A DNA stretch of 41,449 nucleotides, taken from Candidatus Avisuccinivibrio pullicola (GTDB taxonomy: Bacteria; Pseudomonadota; Gammaproteobacteria; Enterobacterales; Succinivibrionaceae). Below the pieces are notes generated by a model that was not told where the DNA came from, did not search any database, and worked only from the letters and a program-made list of their open reading frames with translations. The stretch covers positions 1 through 41,449 of the forward strand of contig DVOQ01000001.1 of the NCBI GenBank assembly GCA_018713485.1, written 5' to 3'. Every line of letters begins with the position of its first letter. The first letter of the stretch is position 1. The position numbers and the translations under genes are program-made. Below, one piece after another: positions 26,295 to 33,863 of the stretch.

Positions 26295-26376
26295 GCTCAT
26301 AAAAAAAGCGCTGCACAAAACTAAGGCGGTTTAAAAGTACCTTTTGCTCATAAAAAATAATTATTTTTCAATGAGT
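26295..26376. promoter_or_regulatory. AT-rich repeats in the argC/argE divergent control region
   Basis: GCTCATAAAAAA occurs twice, at 26295 and 26346, 51 bases apart. The second is joined to a perfect palindrome AAAAATAATTATTTTT and then to CAATGAG, an inverted copy of CTCATTG. The palindrome resembles the A/T core of ArgR boxes (TGAATWWWWATTCA) but the TGAAT arms are poorly kept. Position between divergent arg genes makes ArgR-type control plausible, not proven. Confidence 0.45.
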
Positions 26377-26455
26377 TGTTTAAATAAAGAAAAGAGGTTA
26401 TGCCCTAAGACGGTGCGAAGGTAACGTCTGTCGCCATGCTTTTGGGCAGCTTAAG

Positions 26456-26484
26456 CTGACGGCAGGGCCTCTATCCCGTATCAT
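26456..26484 (+). promoter_or_regulatory. Sigma-70 promoter of argE
   Basis: CTGACG (26456-26461) and TATCAT (26479-26484) are separated by 17 bases. Transcription would start near 26491, giving a very short leader that still includes the GAGGTGAG ribosome site. The -10 box lies in a small dyad CGTAT-CAT-ATACG. Confidence 0.55.
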
Positions 26485-26500
26485 ATACGCGAGGTGAGCT

Positions 26501-27643
26501 ATGACTGAGAATAATCTTGACGAAAAGCAGGAGGAACGGCTCCTGGCGACGTGGTGTGATCACGTCACGCGCCTTGTTGCCATTCCTTCCACGAGTGCCG
26601 ACACTAAGGAACACGATCTGAGCACCCTTAATGTCATCGCCTATATTGAGGCGGTGCTCATCAAGGCAGGTTTCAGCACTGAGCGCCTGGAGGCGCGCCC
26701 GGGGCACGTCAGCCTCTATGCCTTTAAGGGAGAGCCCGTGATCCTGCTTTCGGGGCATGTCGATACCGTGCCCTGCAACGCAGATGCCTGGCAGAGCGAA
26801 CCCTTCACCCTGACGCTTCGGGAGGGACGGGCTTATGGACTGGGCGCCTGTGACATGAAGGGCTTTATCGCCCTGATGCTCACCCTCGCCGCATCCACCG
26901 CGGGAGATAATCTCGCGCTCCTTTTTACCTCCGATGAGGAGACGGATATGGCGGGGGCCTTAAAGGCCGTGGAGCACCTTAAGGGGCGGCGTTTCTCCCT
27001 CATCGTTATCGGGGAGCCCACGGGTAACGTGCCCGTTACCGCCCATAAGGGCTGGATGTACCGCGAGTATCGCACTCAGGGTAAGGCGGCGCACTCCTCC
27101 CATCCCGAGCTTGGGGAGAGCGCCATCGAAAAGGGGCTTACGGTCCTTAACGCTCTTTACGCCTTAAGGGACCGGTTTAAGGTACAGAGCGATGTCAGGG
27201 GACAGTATCCCACCCTGAACGTAGGCCGCGTCACGGGCGGGGATGCGGCTAACCGCGTTCCCGATACCTTCACGGTGATTTTTGACGTGCGTCCCACTCC
27301 TTACGTGGATGTCGCTAAGGTTAAGGAGGCCTTAAGCGCACTGCCGGGGGATGGCGTCCTTCACGCTCCCTTTGCGGATATTGCGCCTTTAAAGGACACC
27401 TTAAGTCCCGCGCTGCACGCGCTTTTAGAAAGGCTGACGGGCACGCCCTGTCAGAGCGTTGCCTACTGTACCGAGGGTTCGCTGCTGCAGAGTTTAGGCC
27501 CCTGTGTCATTCTGGGGCCCGGCAGTATCGCGCAGGCCCATCAGGTGGATGAATGGATAGAAATCTCCGGGGTGCGCAGGGCCCTGCATATCTTTACGGA
27601 ACTCTTAAGGACCCTGAACCGGCCTAACGGGGATAGGCCTTGA
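26501..27643 (+). CDS. argE: Acetylornithine deacetylase ArgE
   Basis: A 380-residue M20-family metallohydrolase that releases ornithine from N-acetylornithine. Metal and catalytic motifs: LLSGHVDTVP (~84-93), GACDMKGF (~121-128), TSDEETDM (~145-152), IGEPTG and the dimer-domain GKAAHSSHP. GAGGTGAG stands 3 bases before the ATG. It is divergent from argCBAD, as in E. coli (argE versus argCBH). Its last 20 bases overlap the end of the convergent membrane-protein gene. Confidence 0.94.
   Translation: MTENNLDEKQEERLLATWCDHVTRLVAIPSTSADTKEHDLSTLNVIAYIEAVLIKAGFSTERLEARPGHVSLYAFKGEPVILLSGHVDTVPCNADAWQSEPFTLTLREGRAYGLGACDMKGFIALMLTLAASTAGDNLALLFTSDEETDMAGALKAVEHLKGRRFSLIVIGEPTGNVPVTAHKGWMYREYRTQGKAAHSSHPELGESAIEKGLTVLNALYALRDRFKVQSDVRGQYPTLNVGRVTGGDAANRVPDTFTVIFDVRPTPYVDVAKVKEALSALPGDGVLHAPFADIAPLKDTLSPALHALLERLTGTPCQSVAYCTEGSLLQSLGPCVILGPGSIAQAHQVDEWIEISGVRRALHIFTELLRTLNRPNGDRP
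27621..27639. terminator. Hairpin in the overlap of two convergent genes
   Basis: GGCCTA (27621-27626) and TAGGCC (27634-27639) with a 7-nt loop lie inside the 20-base overlap of argE and the membrane-protein gene. No T-run follows; a termination role is possible but weak. Confidence 0.3.
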
Positions 27644-28271
27644 CGGTCAGCTCGTCGATGGGCCCGTCGGTGAAGGTGAGCTCGTACTGATACCACGGGC
27701 TCTGCACGCTCATGGGCCGGTAGGCGTGATCGGGATTTAAGAGCGCTTCCTCAGGCCTGATTTCCATGGCCTCGAGGATCATCTCGGGCCTGACCTCGGT
27801 GCCGGTGCCCTCTAAGGCGAGGATGAAGGCCGTAAGCGAATTAAGCCCTTCCTGTTCAAGACCGTTGGGGAAGCGCGACTGCCACTGCACGTATTCAAGA
27901 CCGGGTTCATCAGCTCTGGCTACGCCCCGCAGTTCAATGGCCGGGGAGAGTACGGCGGTGAAGCCTTCGCGGTTATTTAAGGGATTGGCCGTGGGCAGGG
28001 CCGTGTCCATTTCGTTTAGATACTGATTGAAGAATTTGCAGAAGGAATCGCCGTCGGCGAGGATCTGCGCAGGTGCCACTCCGCGGGAAGCGGCCTCTTC
28101 AATGGCCTTTTCGCGCTGCGAGTCCTCCCACCACGACATGCCCGCCGAGAAGAAATAGTAACAGGCCACGCACAGGCCCAGGATGCGCAGATTGCGGCGC
28201 ATTTTCTCGTGACGTTCTGCCTTGGTGTCCTCGGGTAAGATCACCTGCGGTTGCGGTTCGTTTCCGGCCAT
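27624..28271 (-). CDS. Hypothetical membrane-anchored protein
   Basis: A 215-residue protein not recognised. Basic residues are followed by one membrane span (LRILGLCVACYYFFSAG, ~29-45) and a soluble domain of ~165 residues, rich in acidic residues and Trp/Tyr. No signal-peptidase site is obvious, so it is probably anchored with the domain outside. The start has AAGGA 7 bases upstream. It overlaps argE by 20 bases at the 3' end and precedes no obvious partner. A GGCCTA/TAGGCC hairpin (27621-27639) covers the shared stop-codon area. Confidence 0.75.
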   Translation of the reverse strand: MAGNEPQPQVILPEDTKAERHEKMRRNLRILGLCVACYYFFSAGMSWWEDSQREKAIEEAASRGVAPAQILADGDSFCKFFNQYLNEMDTALPTANPLNNREGFTAVLSPAIELRGVARADEPGLEYVQWQSRFPNGLEQEGLNSLTAFILALEGTGTEVRPEMILEAMEIRPEEALLNPDHAYRPMSVQSPWYQYELTFTDGPIDELTVKAYPR

Positions 28272-28306
28272 GTATCAATCCTTATTTTGTCAGCGGAGTA
28301 AGAAAT

Positions 28307-28337
28307 AACTAAAAGGCCCCGGAGGGCCCTTTTAGTT
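28307..28337. terminator. Rho-independent terminator of glgX
   Basis: AACTAAAAGG (28307-28316) pairs with CCTTTTAGTT (28328-28337), with an inner CCC/GGG pairing. It lies 18 bases past the glgX stop, and the arms provide T-runs on both strands. Confidence 0.82.
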
Positions 28338-28355
28338 TAGCCTAAGTTGAGCCTT

Positions 28356-30458
28356 TTAGGCCGCACTCACCAGCATAATGATGGAGCGGGCTTTGACCTT
28401 CACCTTGTCACCTGCCATATAGCGGCGGTAGTTAAAGGCGCTCATCACCGCGTCCTGCGGGGGATTGCGCGAGGTATCCACTACGGGGTACCAGCTCTTG
28501 CGCACGCCCTTGGGCGGCGGGGGAAGCTCGATGCTGAGATCTTCCCAGTAGGCGTTGACGAAGACGTAGGCGTAAATGGAGTAAGTGCCCCAGTACACTA
28601 AAACGCCGATGGAATGGGAATTATCCGACCAGTCGGGCTGGAAGGGCAGCACGCCGTGCCACTGCAGCTTGGTGGAGCGCAGCACGGAGTCGAGCATGCG
28701 CGTGTGACGGAGGCGGTTATCGGCCCGCGAGCGGAAGGTACGGCGGCGGATAATAGCCTTGGTAAAGCGCAGCATCTCCTTCTGCCTGGCGTTCAGATTC
28801 CAGTTCATCCACGACAGCTCATTGTCCTGGCAGTAGGCGTTGTTATTGCCTTTCTGTGTGCGCAGGATTTCATCGCCCATGAGGATCATGGGCGTGCCCA
28901 TGGAGAGCACGGTGAGGGCAATCATGTTCTTGGCCTGACGCAGGCGCAGATTGTTTAAGGCCTCGTCATCGCTCTCGCCCTCATAGCCGTAATTGGCCGA
29001 CCAGTTGCTGTTCGAGCCGTCGCGGCCGTTCTCGCCGTTGGCTTCGTTGTGCTTGTCGGCGTAGGTGACCAGATCCCAGAGGGTAAAGCCGTCGTGGCAG
29101 GTGATGAAATTAATCGATTTCTGCGGATCGACCTCACGCTCGTTGTAGATATCGGGAGAGCCGATGATCCTTTCGACAAAGCGTTTGATGGAGCCGGCAT
29201 CGCCGCGCATGAAGGAGCGCACGTCATCGCGGAACTGCCCGTTCCACTCGCGCCACTTGGAGCCTGCGATATAGCCTAGCTGATAGAGACCGCCCGCGTC
29301 CCACGGCTCGGCGATGATTTTGGTGTCGGCAAGGCGCAGATTGGTGTCGATATCAAGCAGCGTGGGCGAATTGGCAATGGGCATGCCGCTGCCGTCACGG
29401 GCGAGAATGGAGGCTAAGTCAAAGCGGAAGCCGTCCACGTGCATCTGCTCAACCCAGAAGATCAGGGATTCGAGGATGAGATTGCGCACCACCGACTTGG
29501 TGCCGTTAAAGGTATTACCGCATCCGGAGTAATTGCCGTAATGGCCCATCGCGTCCATGATGTAGTAATTCTGCTTGTCAAAGCCCTTAAAGCAGTAGGT
29601 GGGACCGTTCTGATCGCCCTCGGAGGTGTGGTTATAGACCACGTCGAGGATTACCTCAAGGCCGTTTTTATGGAGCTCGCGCACCATGTCGCGGAACTCG
29701 TTGATGGGGCCCATGACACTCTTGTCCGAGCTGTAGGCCTCGTGCGGGGCGAAAAAGGCCATCGGCGAGTAGCCCCAGTAATTCTTTTTCCCGGGCAGCG
29801 CGTCCTCGGTGTCAAACTGAAAGACGGGCAGCAGCTCCACGGCCGTGACGCCTAAATCGACTAAATAGGGGATCTTCTCGATAAGACCGCGGTAGGTGCC
29901 GCGGATGTCGGGGGCCACGCCCGAGGAGGGATCGGCGGTAAAGCCCTTGACGTGCATCTCGTAGATGACGGTTTTGTTGAGCGCGTGACGGGGGGAAGTG
30001 TCAAGACCCCAGTCATAATCGGTCATGTCGATGACCACGCTCTTGGCCGCGCAGCGTAAATTGGTGCGCTCGTCGGCGTTCTGGAAGCGGCGATAGCATT
30101 TGGGAAAGAGCACGCGGCGTGCGTAGGGATCAAGGAGCACCTTGCCCGTCTCGACATGGTTCTGAGCGCTTTTATACGCGCGCACGGCGGATTTGACGCG
30201 CCAGGCGTAAATCTGACCTGCCTTAAGCCCCTTAACATGCACGTGCCAGTAATACACCGACTTGAAGATGGCCGCGTCGAGGGTCACGATATCGGGATCG
30301 TCATCCTCAAGGTGCTTAAAAAGCAGCAGTTCAATGGAGCTCGCGGCTGGGCACCACACCGCGAAATTCACGCCGTCCTTCTCGATGGTCGAGCCGAGGA
30401 CGCGGCAGTGTCCGGAGGAAATGACATATTTGCGCTGCTGTTGTTTTTCCTGAAGCAT
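28356..30458 (-). CDS. glgX: Glycogen debranching enzyme GlgX
   Basis: A 700-residue GH13 enzyme. The N-terminal CBM48-like domain has GVNFAVWCPAASSIELLLF; the catalytic barrel has VILDVVYNHTSEG, the nucleophile in VDGFRFDLASIL (~348), the acid/base in IIAEPWDAGG (~383), and the transition-state Asp in ITCHDGFTLWDLV (~456). NHNEANGENGRDG-type sequence (DKHNEANGENGRDGS) is typical of GlgX. It hydrolyses alpha-1,6 links in glycogen limit dextrin. No other glycogen gene is in the window. A good sigma-70 promoter lies at 30535-30563. The start has only a weak ribosome site, so the exact N-terminus is uncertain. Confidence 0.92.
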   Translation of the reverse strand: MLQEKQQQRKYVISSGHCRVLGSTIEKDGVNFAVWCPAASSIELLLFKHLEDDDPDIVTLDAAIFKSVYYWHVHVKGLKAGQIYAWRVKSAVRAYKSAQNHVETGKVLLDPYARRVLFPKCYRRFQNADERTNLRCAAKSVVIDMTDYDWGLDTSPRHALNKTVIYEMHVKGFTADPSSGVAPDIRGTYRGLIEKIPYLVDLGVTAVELLPVFQFDTEDALPGKKNYWGYSPMAFFAPHEAYSSDKSVMGPINEFRDMVRELHKNGLEVILDVVYNHTSEGDQNGPTYCFKGFDKQNYYIMDAMGHYGNYSGCGNTFNGTKSVVRNLILESLIFWVEQMHVDGFRFDLASILARDGSGMPIANSPTLLDIDTNLRLADTKIIAEPWDAGGLYQLGYIAGSKWREWNGQFRDDVRSFMRGDAGSIKRFVERIIGSPDIYNEREVDPQKSINFITCHDGFTLWDLVTYADKHNEANGENGRDGSNSNWSANYGYEGESDDEALNNLRLRQAKNMIALTVLSMGTPMILMGDEILRTQKGNNNAYCQDNELSWMNWNLNARQKEMLRFTKAIIRRRTFRSRADNRLRHTRMLDSVLRSTKLQWHGVLPFQPDWSDNSHSIGVLVYWGTYSIYAYVFVNAYWEDLSIELPPPPKGVRKSWYPVVDTSRNPPQDAVMSAFNYRRYMAGDKVKVKARSIIMLVSAA

Positions 30459-30490
30459 GGGCGGATTGCTCTTAGTTAATGGGCCTCAAA

Positions 30491-30598
30491 CCTTTAATGT
30501 CAAAAACCGGCATGGTTAAATTGTCAAACCGTACATTTTACCCGTGAGTGTGCAGTCTATCAAGAAAAAAGACACCCGCGCGGTCTAAAAAGTCAAAC
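30491..30598. repeat. Three direct repeats around the glgX promoter
   Basis: Plus-strand copies are CCTTTAATGTCAAAAAC (30491-30507), GGTTAAATTGTCAAACC (30514-30530) and GGTCTAAAAAGTCAAAC (30582-30598). They share a TTAA/CTAAA block followed by GTCAAA(A)C. Two lie just downstream of the glgX start point and one upstream of its -35, an operator-like arrangement. No known regulator was recognised. Confidence 0.5.
30535..30563 (-). promoter_or_regulatory. Sigma-70 promoter of glgX
   Basis: On the minus strand TTGATA (30563-30558) and TAAAAT (30540-30535) are separated by exactly 17 bases, each one base from consensus. Transcription would start near 30528, leaving a leader of about 70 bases. Confidence 0.75.
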
Positions 30599-30621
30599 TT
30601 TTGTTTACGTGTGCCACAGCG

Positions 30622-30689
30622 GTGCCCTTAAGCGGGGAATGTGCCTTAAAAGCGGGAGAGCGCCGCTTTAAACCAAGGGGCGCTATAAT
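30622..30689 (+). promoter_or_regulatory. nadE promoter region with tandem repeat
   Basis: A perfect TATAAT lies at 30684-30689 but no good -35 is seen, which suggests an activator or other control. Just upstream GTGCC(C)TTAAGCGGG occurs twice in tandem (30622-30636, 30641-30656), and TTAAAAGCGG/CCGCTTTAA (30646-30671) form a dyad. Possible operator; regulator unknown. Confidence 0.5.
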
Positions 30690-30718
30690 CGTCACGTAAG
30701 TTTTAAAAGGTATATCCC

Positions 30719-32623
30719 ATGCTAAGTTCTGCTTTTAATGCCCCCGCGCTCCTTGCCCTGCGCTCCGTGGTGGGCGATCCCCTGTTTAATGCCCGCGCCC
30801 TTTTAGATGCCGCAGACAGCTGCGGCGAGGCGTGTCTTTTCACTCAGACTCTGGCCCTGTCCGGTCAGAAAGCGGGCGCTTTATGGTTTAACGCCGACCA
30901 TGACGCGGCGGTAAGGCACGCCCTTACTCTGCTTATCCGTGGCAATGCGCAGGGGCGGGTCTTAGGCGTGGGACTGCCGCTTAAGGACGACAGCGGCGCT
31001 CTGCGCTCGGTGTATGCCCTTATCGAGGGCAAAAGCCTTAAATATCTGGTCTGCCTCAATCCCGCGCTCTCTTTACCTCTCAGGACTCTGGATGACAGCG
31101 CACGCTTTTTCGCGCCTCTGTGTGAAGATGTCTCCTTTACCTTGGAGGGTGAGCGCTATGTAAGTACTCCCTTAAGCACTAAGGACAGGTTAAATCCCCT
31201 GAGCGTGGGCGGCATGAACCTGGTCATCTTCAGCCGTCCTGAGATCCTTGATGAAATCGCGGCCGGAGCTTTTAGCCCCGCGCTTCCTGATAACACGGTG
31301 CTTTTAGATCCGGTCTCCGATCCGTATGAGCAGGGACAGAGTGCCGTGCGCTTTGAGAGGGCTAAGGCGGTAAGCCTTAAAAGCGGCGCGCTCTACGCCT
31401 ATGTCGCACCCTTAGGCACCGAGGGAGCCTATGTTTACTCAGGCCTGGGGATCCTCGCTTCAGACGGCGGCATCGCGGGAGCCTCGCGCGTGGGTTCCTT
31501 TGCCCCCTGGCTTCTCACCCGCGTAGGAGCGCTGCGCGCCCCGGAAGCGGACTTTGACGAGATGTGCCGCATGGTCTCCCAGGGACTTTATGACTATCTG
31601 AGCCTGACTCACAGTAAGGGTTTTGCCCTTTCCCTGTCTGGTGGTGCCGATTCTGCTCTCTGTGCCACGCTCGTCTTTAACATGGCCTTATGCCTTTTAA
31701 GCGAAGTGGGCCCTGAGGCCTTTGTGAAGGCGCTTAGCTCCTGCGGCATCACCGTGCCCCTCTGTGAGGGGAACGCTTACGCAGACTATATCCGCGCGGA
31801 GGTTATGCCTGAGCTTCTTGTCACCCTCTATCAGGGATCCGAGTACTCAGGTTCCGTGACCTATAACGCGGCTAACCATTTAGCCGCTTTCCTTGGTGCA
31901 AAGCACTTTAACTGGAGCATCGCTCAGGTGGTGAGCGACTATATCGGCATGTATGATGCCTTGGGGGACGGGGAAAAGCTTTCCTGGGAGAAGGATGATC
32001 TCACCTTACAGAACATTCAGGCCCGCGCCAGACTGCCCGGTATCTGGATGGTCGCCAACCGCTATGGCCGCCTGCTGTTAGCCACCTCCAATCTCTCCGA
32101 GGCGGTGGTAGGTTACTGCACCATGGACGGTGATACCGCCGGCGGTTTCTCTCCTATCGCCGGTATTGGCAAGAGCGTGGTGCGCCGCATTAACGCCTAT
32201 CTTGAGGAAACCGGCCTCTTAACTGGCGAGGGCCCGGAGCGCTTTAAGGTCACGGCCCTTGACGAGGTCAATGCCCAGGCCCCGACGGCGGAGCTGAGAC
32301 CCGGCGGAAAGCAGACGGACGAGGGTGATCTCATGCCCTACGTACTCCTTGATGCCATCCGCCGTCTTTTCGTGACCGGCATGGGGGCCGAGAGTCTGAT
32401 TTCCGCCCTGAAGGCCGATCCGGCCCTGAAGGACTTTGATGAGCCGTACTTAAGACAGTGTCTGCGCCGCTACCTGAAGCTTCACTCCCGTTCGCAGTGG
32501 AAGCGCGGGCGTTTTGCCACGGGACTGCATATTGAGCATGATGATGCCGCTCCCGGTTCCTTCTGGCCCTTCCCCGTGTTCAGTGCCGATCTGAACGTGG
32601 TCGCGTCAGCTCTTAAGGAGTAG
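30719..32623 (+). CDS. nadE: NAD+ synthetase with degenerate glutaminase domain
   Basis: A 634-residue protein with the layout of glutamine-dependent NadE: nitrilase-fold N-terminal domain (~1-270) and synthetase domain (~280-634). The ATP loop LSGGADSALCA is near residue 306. Other synthetase marks are NIQARARLPG, LLATSNLSEAVVGY, DGDTAGGFSPI and ELRPGGKQTDEGDL. It makes NAD+ from deamido-NAD+. In the N-terminal domain the general-base Glu of the usual FPELSLTG appears as Thr44 (QTLALSG) and the catalytic Lys three residues before LP appears as Ala116; no ICED cysteine motif is found. It may therefore use free ammonia. Ribosome site AAAAGG precedes the ATG. The 3' end has an intrinsic terminator. 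Confidence 0.88.
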   Translation: MLSSAFNAPALLALRSVVGDPLFNARALLDAADSCGEACLFTQTLALSGQKAGALWFNADHDAAVRHALTLLIRGNAQGRVLGVGLPLKDDSGALRSVYALIEGKSLKYLVCLNPALSLPLRTLDDSARFFAPLCEDVSFTLEGERYVSTPLSTKDRLNPLSVGGMNLVIFSRPEILDEIAAGAFSPALPDNTVLLDPVSDPYEQGQSAVRFERAKAVSLKSGALYAYVAPLGTEGAYVYSGLGILASDGGIAGASRVGSFAPWLLTRVGALRAPEADFDEMCRMVSQGLYDYLSLTHSKGFALSLSGGADSALCATLVFNMALCLLSEVGPEAFVKALSSCGITVPLCEGNAYADYIRAEVMPELLVTLYQGSEYSGSVTYNAANHLAAFLGAKHFNWSIAQVVSDYIGMYDALGDGEKLSWEKDDLTLQNIQARARLPGIWMVANRYGRLLLATSNLSEAVVGYCTMDGDTAGGFSPIAGIGKSVVRRINAYLEETGLLTGEGPERFKVTALDEVNAQAPTAELRPGGKQTDEGDLMPYVLLDAIRRLFVTGMGAESLISALKADPALKDFDEPYLRQCLRRYLKLHSRSQWKRGRFATGLHIEHDDAAPGSFWPFPVFSADLNVVASALKE

Positions 32624-32645
32624 CTGCGTTCTTTCCCGTCTTAAG

Positions 32646-32669
32646 GAGCCCGCGCCGTGGTGCGGGCTC
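32646..32669 (+). terminator. Rho-independent terminator of nadE
   Basis: GAGCCCGC and GCGGGCTC form a perfect 8-bp stem with an 8-nt loop, 22 bases after the nadE stop, followed by TGCCTCTT. Confidence 0.72.
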
Positions 32670-32739
32670 TGCCTCTTAAATCCTGTACCGCTGTCTGGTT
32701 TAGGATAATAATTTGTGATCCTGATCGGATTTTTATGAT

Positions 32740-32768
32740 CTGAAATAACCTCTCTTAGCGGTTACAAT
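32740..32768 (+). promoter_or_regulatory. Sigma-70 promoter of the GGDEF gene
   Basis: CTGAAA (32740-32745) and TACAAT (32763-32768) are 17 bases apart. The start point would be near 32775, 45 bases before the ATG. Confidence 0.5.
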
Positions 32769-32819
32769 AAAGCGGAACTTTCAGAGAATGTTTTTAAGCA
32801 GGAATAAGCACTTTTGGTA

Positions 32820-33815
32820 ATGGATCCCATACCTGCGCCTTCTTCGACGCAGTCTCTTGAGAGCACGGATGCAGCGCGGCGTTTTGGAGAAGACGCAGTC
32901 GAGCTTACGCGGCTGCTGTTTTACTATGACGCACAGCACGATCCGCGTCTCTGGGATCACGTCACCGATGACGTGGTCTTCATCGGTCCGCTGCCAGGTC
33001 AGGTGGTCTTTGGCAAGGAGGCTTACCGCTATTCGATCCGCGACGATCTGGAGTACTGGTATGATCTTTACGAGGAGGAATATCACCTCGTTTATTCTGA
33101 CGGTACCACCGCTCTGGTGATGGGCTCCTATCTGCTGCAGTCCCGCGAGGACGAGCAGGTCTTCATCATGGTGCGCCAGCGCGTCTCCATGTTTTACGTC
33201 AATATTGACGGCCGTCCCATGCTCCGTCACGCCCATGTCTCCGATCCCGACAATCTCAATCAGGAAGGAGAAACCTTTCCCTACAATCTGGGTCACGAAC
33301 TGCGCGAGATGATTGACCGGATGAAGGCCAATGCCGTGCATGACGCCATGACGGGCCTTAACAACCGCAATTTCCTGGAGCAGAACGCCGATACCTTCAA
33401 CGGTCTCATGCAGAAAGCCGGCAAGGGGCTCGTGATGTACTTTGACTTAAACGGTTTTAAGCAGGTCAATGACACCCGCGGGCATGACACCGGTGATTTT
33501 CTTATCATCTCCTTCTCCCAGGCGCTCCGTCATGTGCTCCTGACCATTTTGCCGCAGGCCATCTGCGTTCGTACCGGCGGCGATGAGTTCGTCTTCATCG
33601 ATACCACCACAAGCGATCTTGCCGTGGTCGGCTATATCGTGCGCGCCTTAAAGGAAGAGTTTGCCTCGCGCATTGCGCGCGTCTCCCCCGGCGTTACCTT
33701 CTCGGCCGGTTTTGCGCGTATCCGCAGGGGCCGCTATCTGCCCGTCCGTGAGCTGATTTCGATTTCCGACATGCGTATGCTGCGCTGTAAGCGCCGCCTT
33801 AAGGGGGGACGCTAG
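32820..33815 (+). CDS. NTF2-like (SnoaL-type) domain fused to GGDEF diguanylate cyclase
   Basis: A 331-residue soluble protein. Residues ~15-150 look like an NTF2/SnoaL-like ligand-binding fold (LLFYYDAQHDPRLWDHVTDD, then FGKEAYR and YHLVYSDGTTALVMGSY). A helical linker leads to a GGDEF domain: DAMTGLNNRNFLE, YFDLNGFKQVND and the active-site RTGGDEFVF. The catalytic motif is intact, so it should make cyclic di-GMP. No RxxD inhibitory site is seen upstream of GGDEF. No membrane span or phosphoacceptor domain is present; the NTF2-like part is the likely sensor. A TTG at 32814 is an alternative start and has better spacing from AGGA (32800). It may relate to the motility genes in the window, but no direct link is shown. 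Confidence 0.85.
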   Translation: MDPIPAPSSTQSLESTDAARRFGEDAVELTRLLFYYDAQHDPRLWDHVTDDVVFIGPLPGQVVFGKEAYRYSIRDDLEYWYDLYEEEYHLVYSDGTTALVMGSYLLQSREDEQVFIMVRQRVSMFYVNIDGRPMLRHAHVSDPDNLNQEGETFPYNLGHELREMIDRMKANAVHDAMTGLNNRNFLEQNADTFNGLMQKAGKGLVMYFDLNGFKQVNDTRGHDTGDFLIISFSQALRHVLLTILPQAICVRTGGDEFVFIDTTTSDLAVVGYIVRALKEEFASRIARVSPGVTFSAGFARIRRGRYLPVRELISISDMRMLRCKRRLKGGR

Positions 33816-33841
33816 GTAAGGCGTCCACAGTCCGTGAAGAA

Positions 33842-33861
33842 TCTCCCCATGGACGGGGAGA
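33842..33861. terminator. Hairpin between GGDEF and AAA gene B
   Basis: TCTCCCC (33842-33848) and GGGGAGA (33855-33861) flank a 6-nt loop between two convergent stops. On plus it is followed by GTTTAG; on minus by TTCTTC. Possible bidirectional terminator. Confidence 0.55.
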
Positions 33862-33863
33862 GT

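Noticed and set aside
30608..30626. TGGCACAC on the minus strand upstream of glgX as a sigma-54 site
   Set aside because: The -12 GC is absent at the required spacing, and a good sigma-70 promoter lies nearby.
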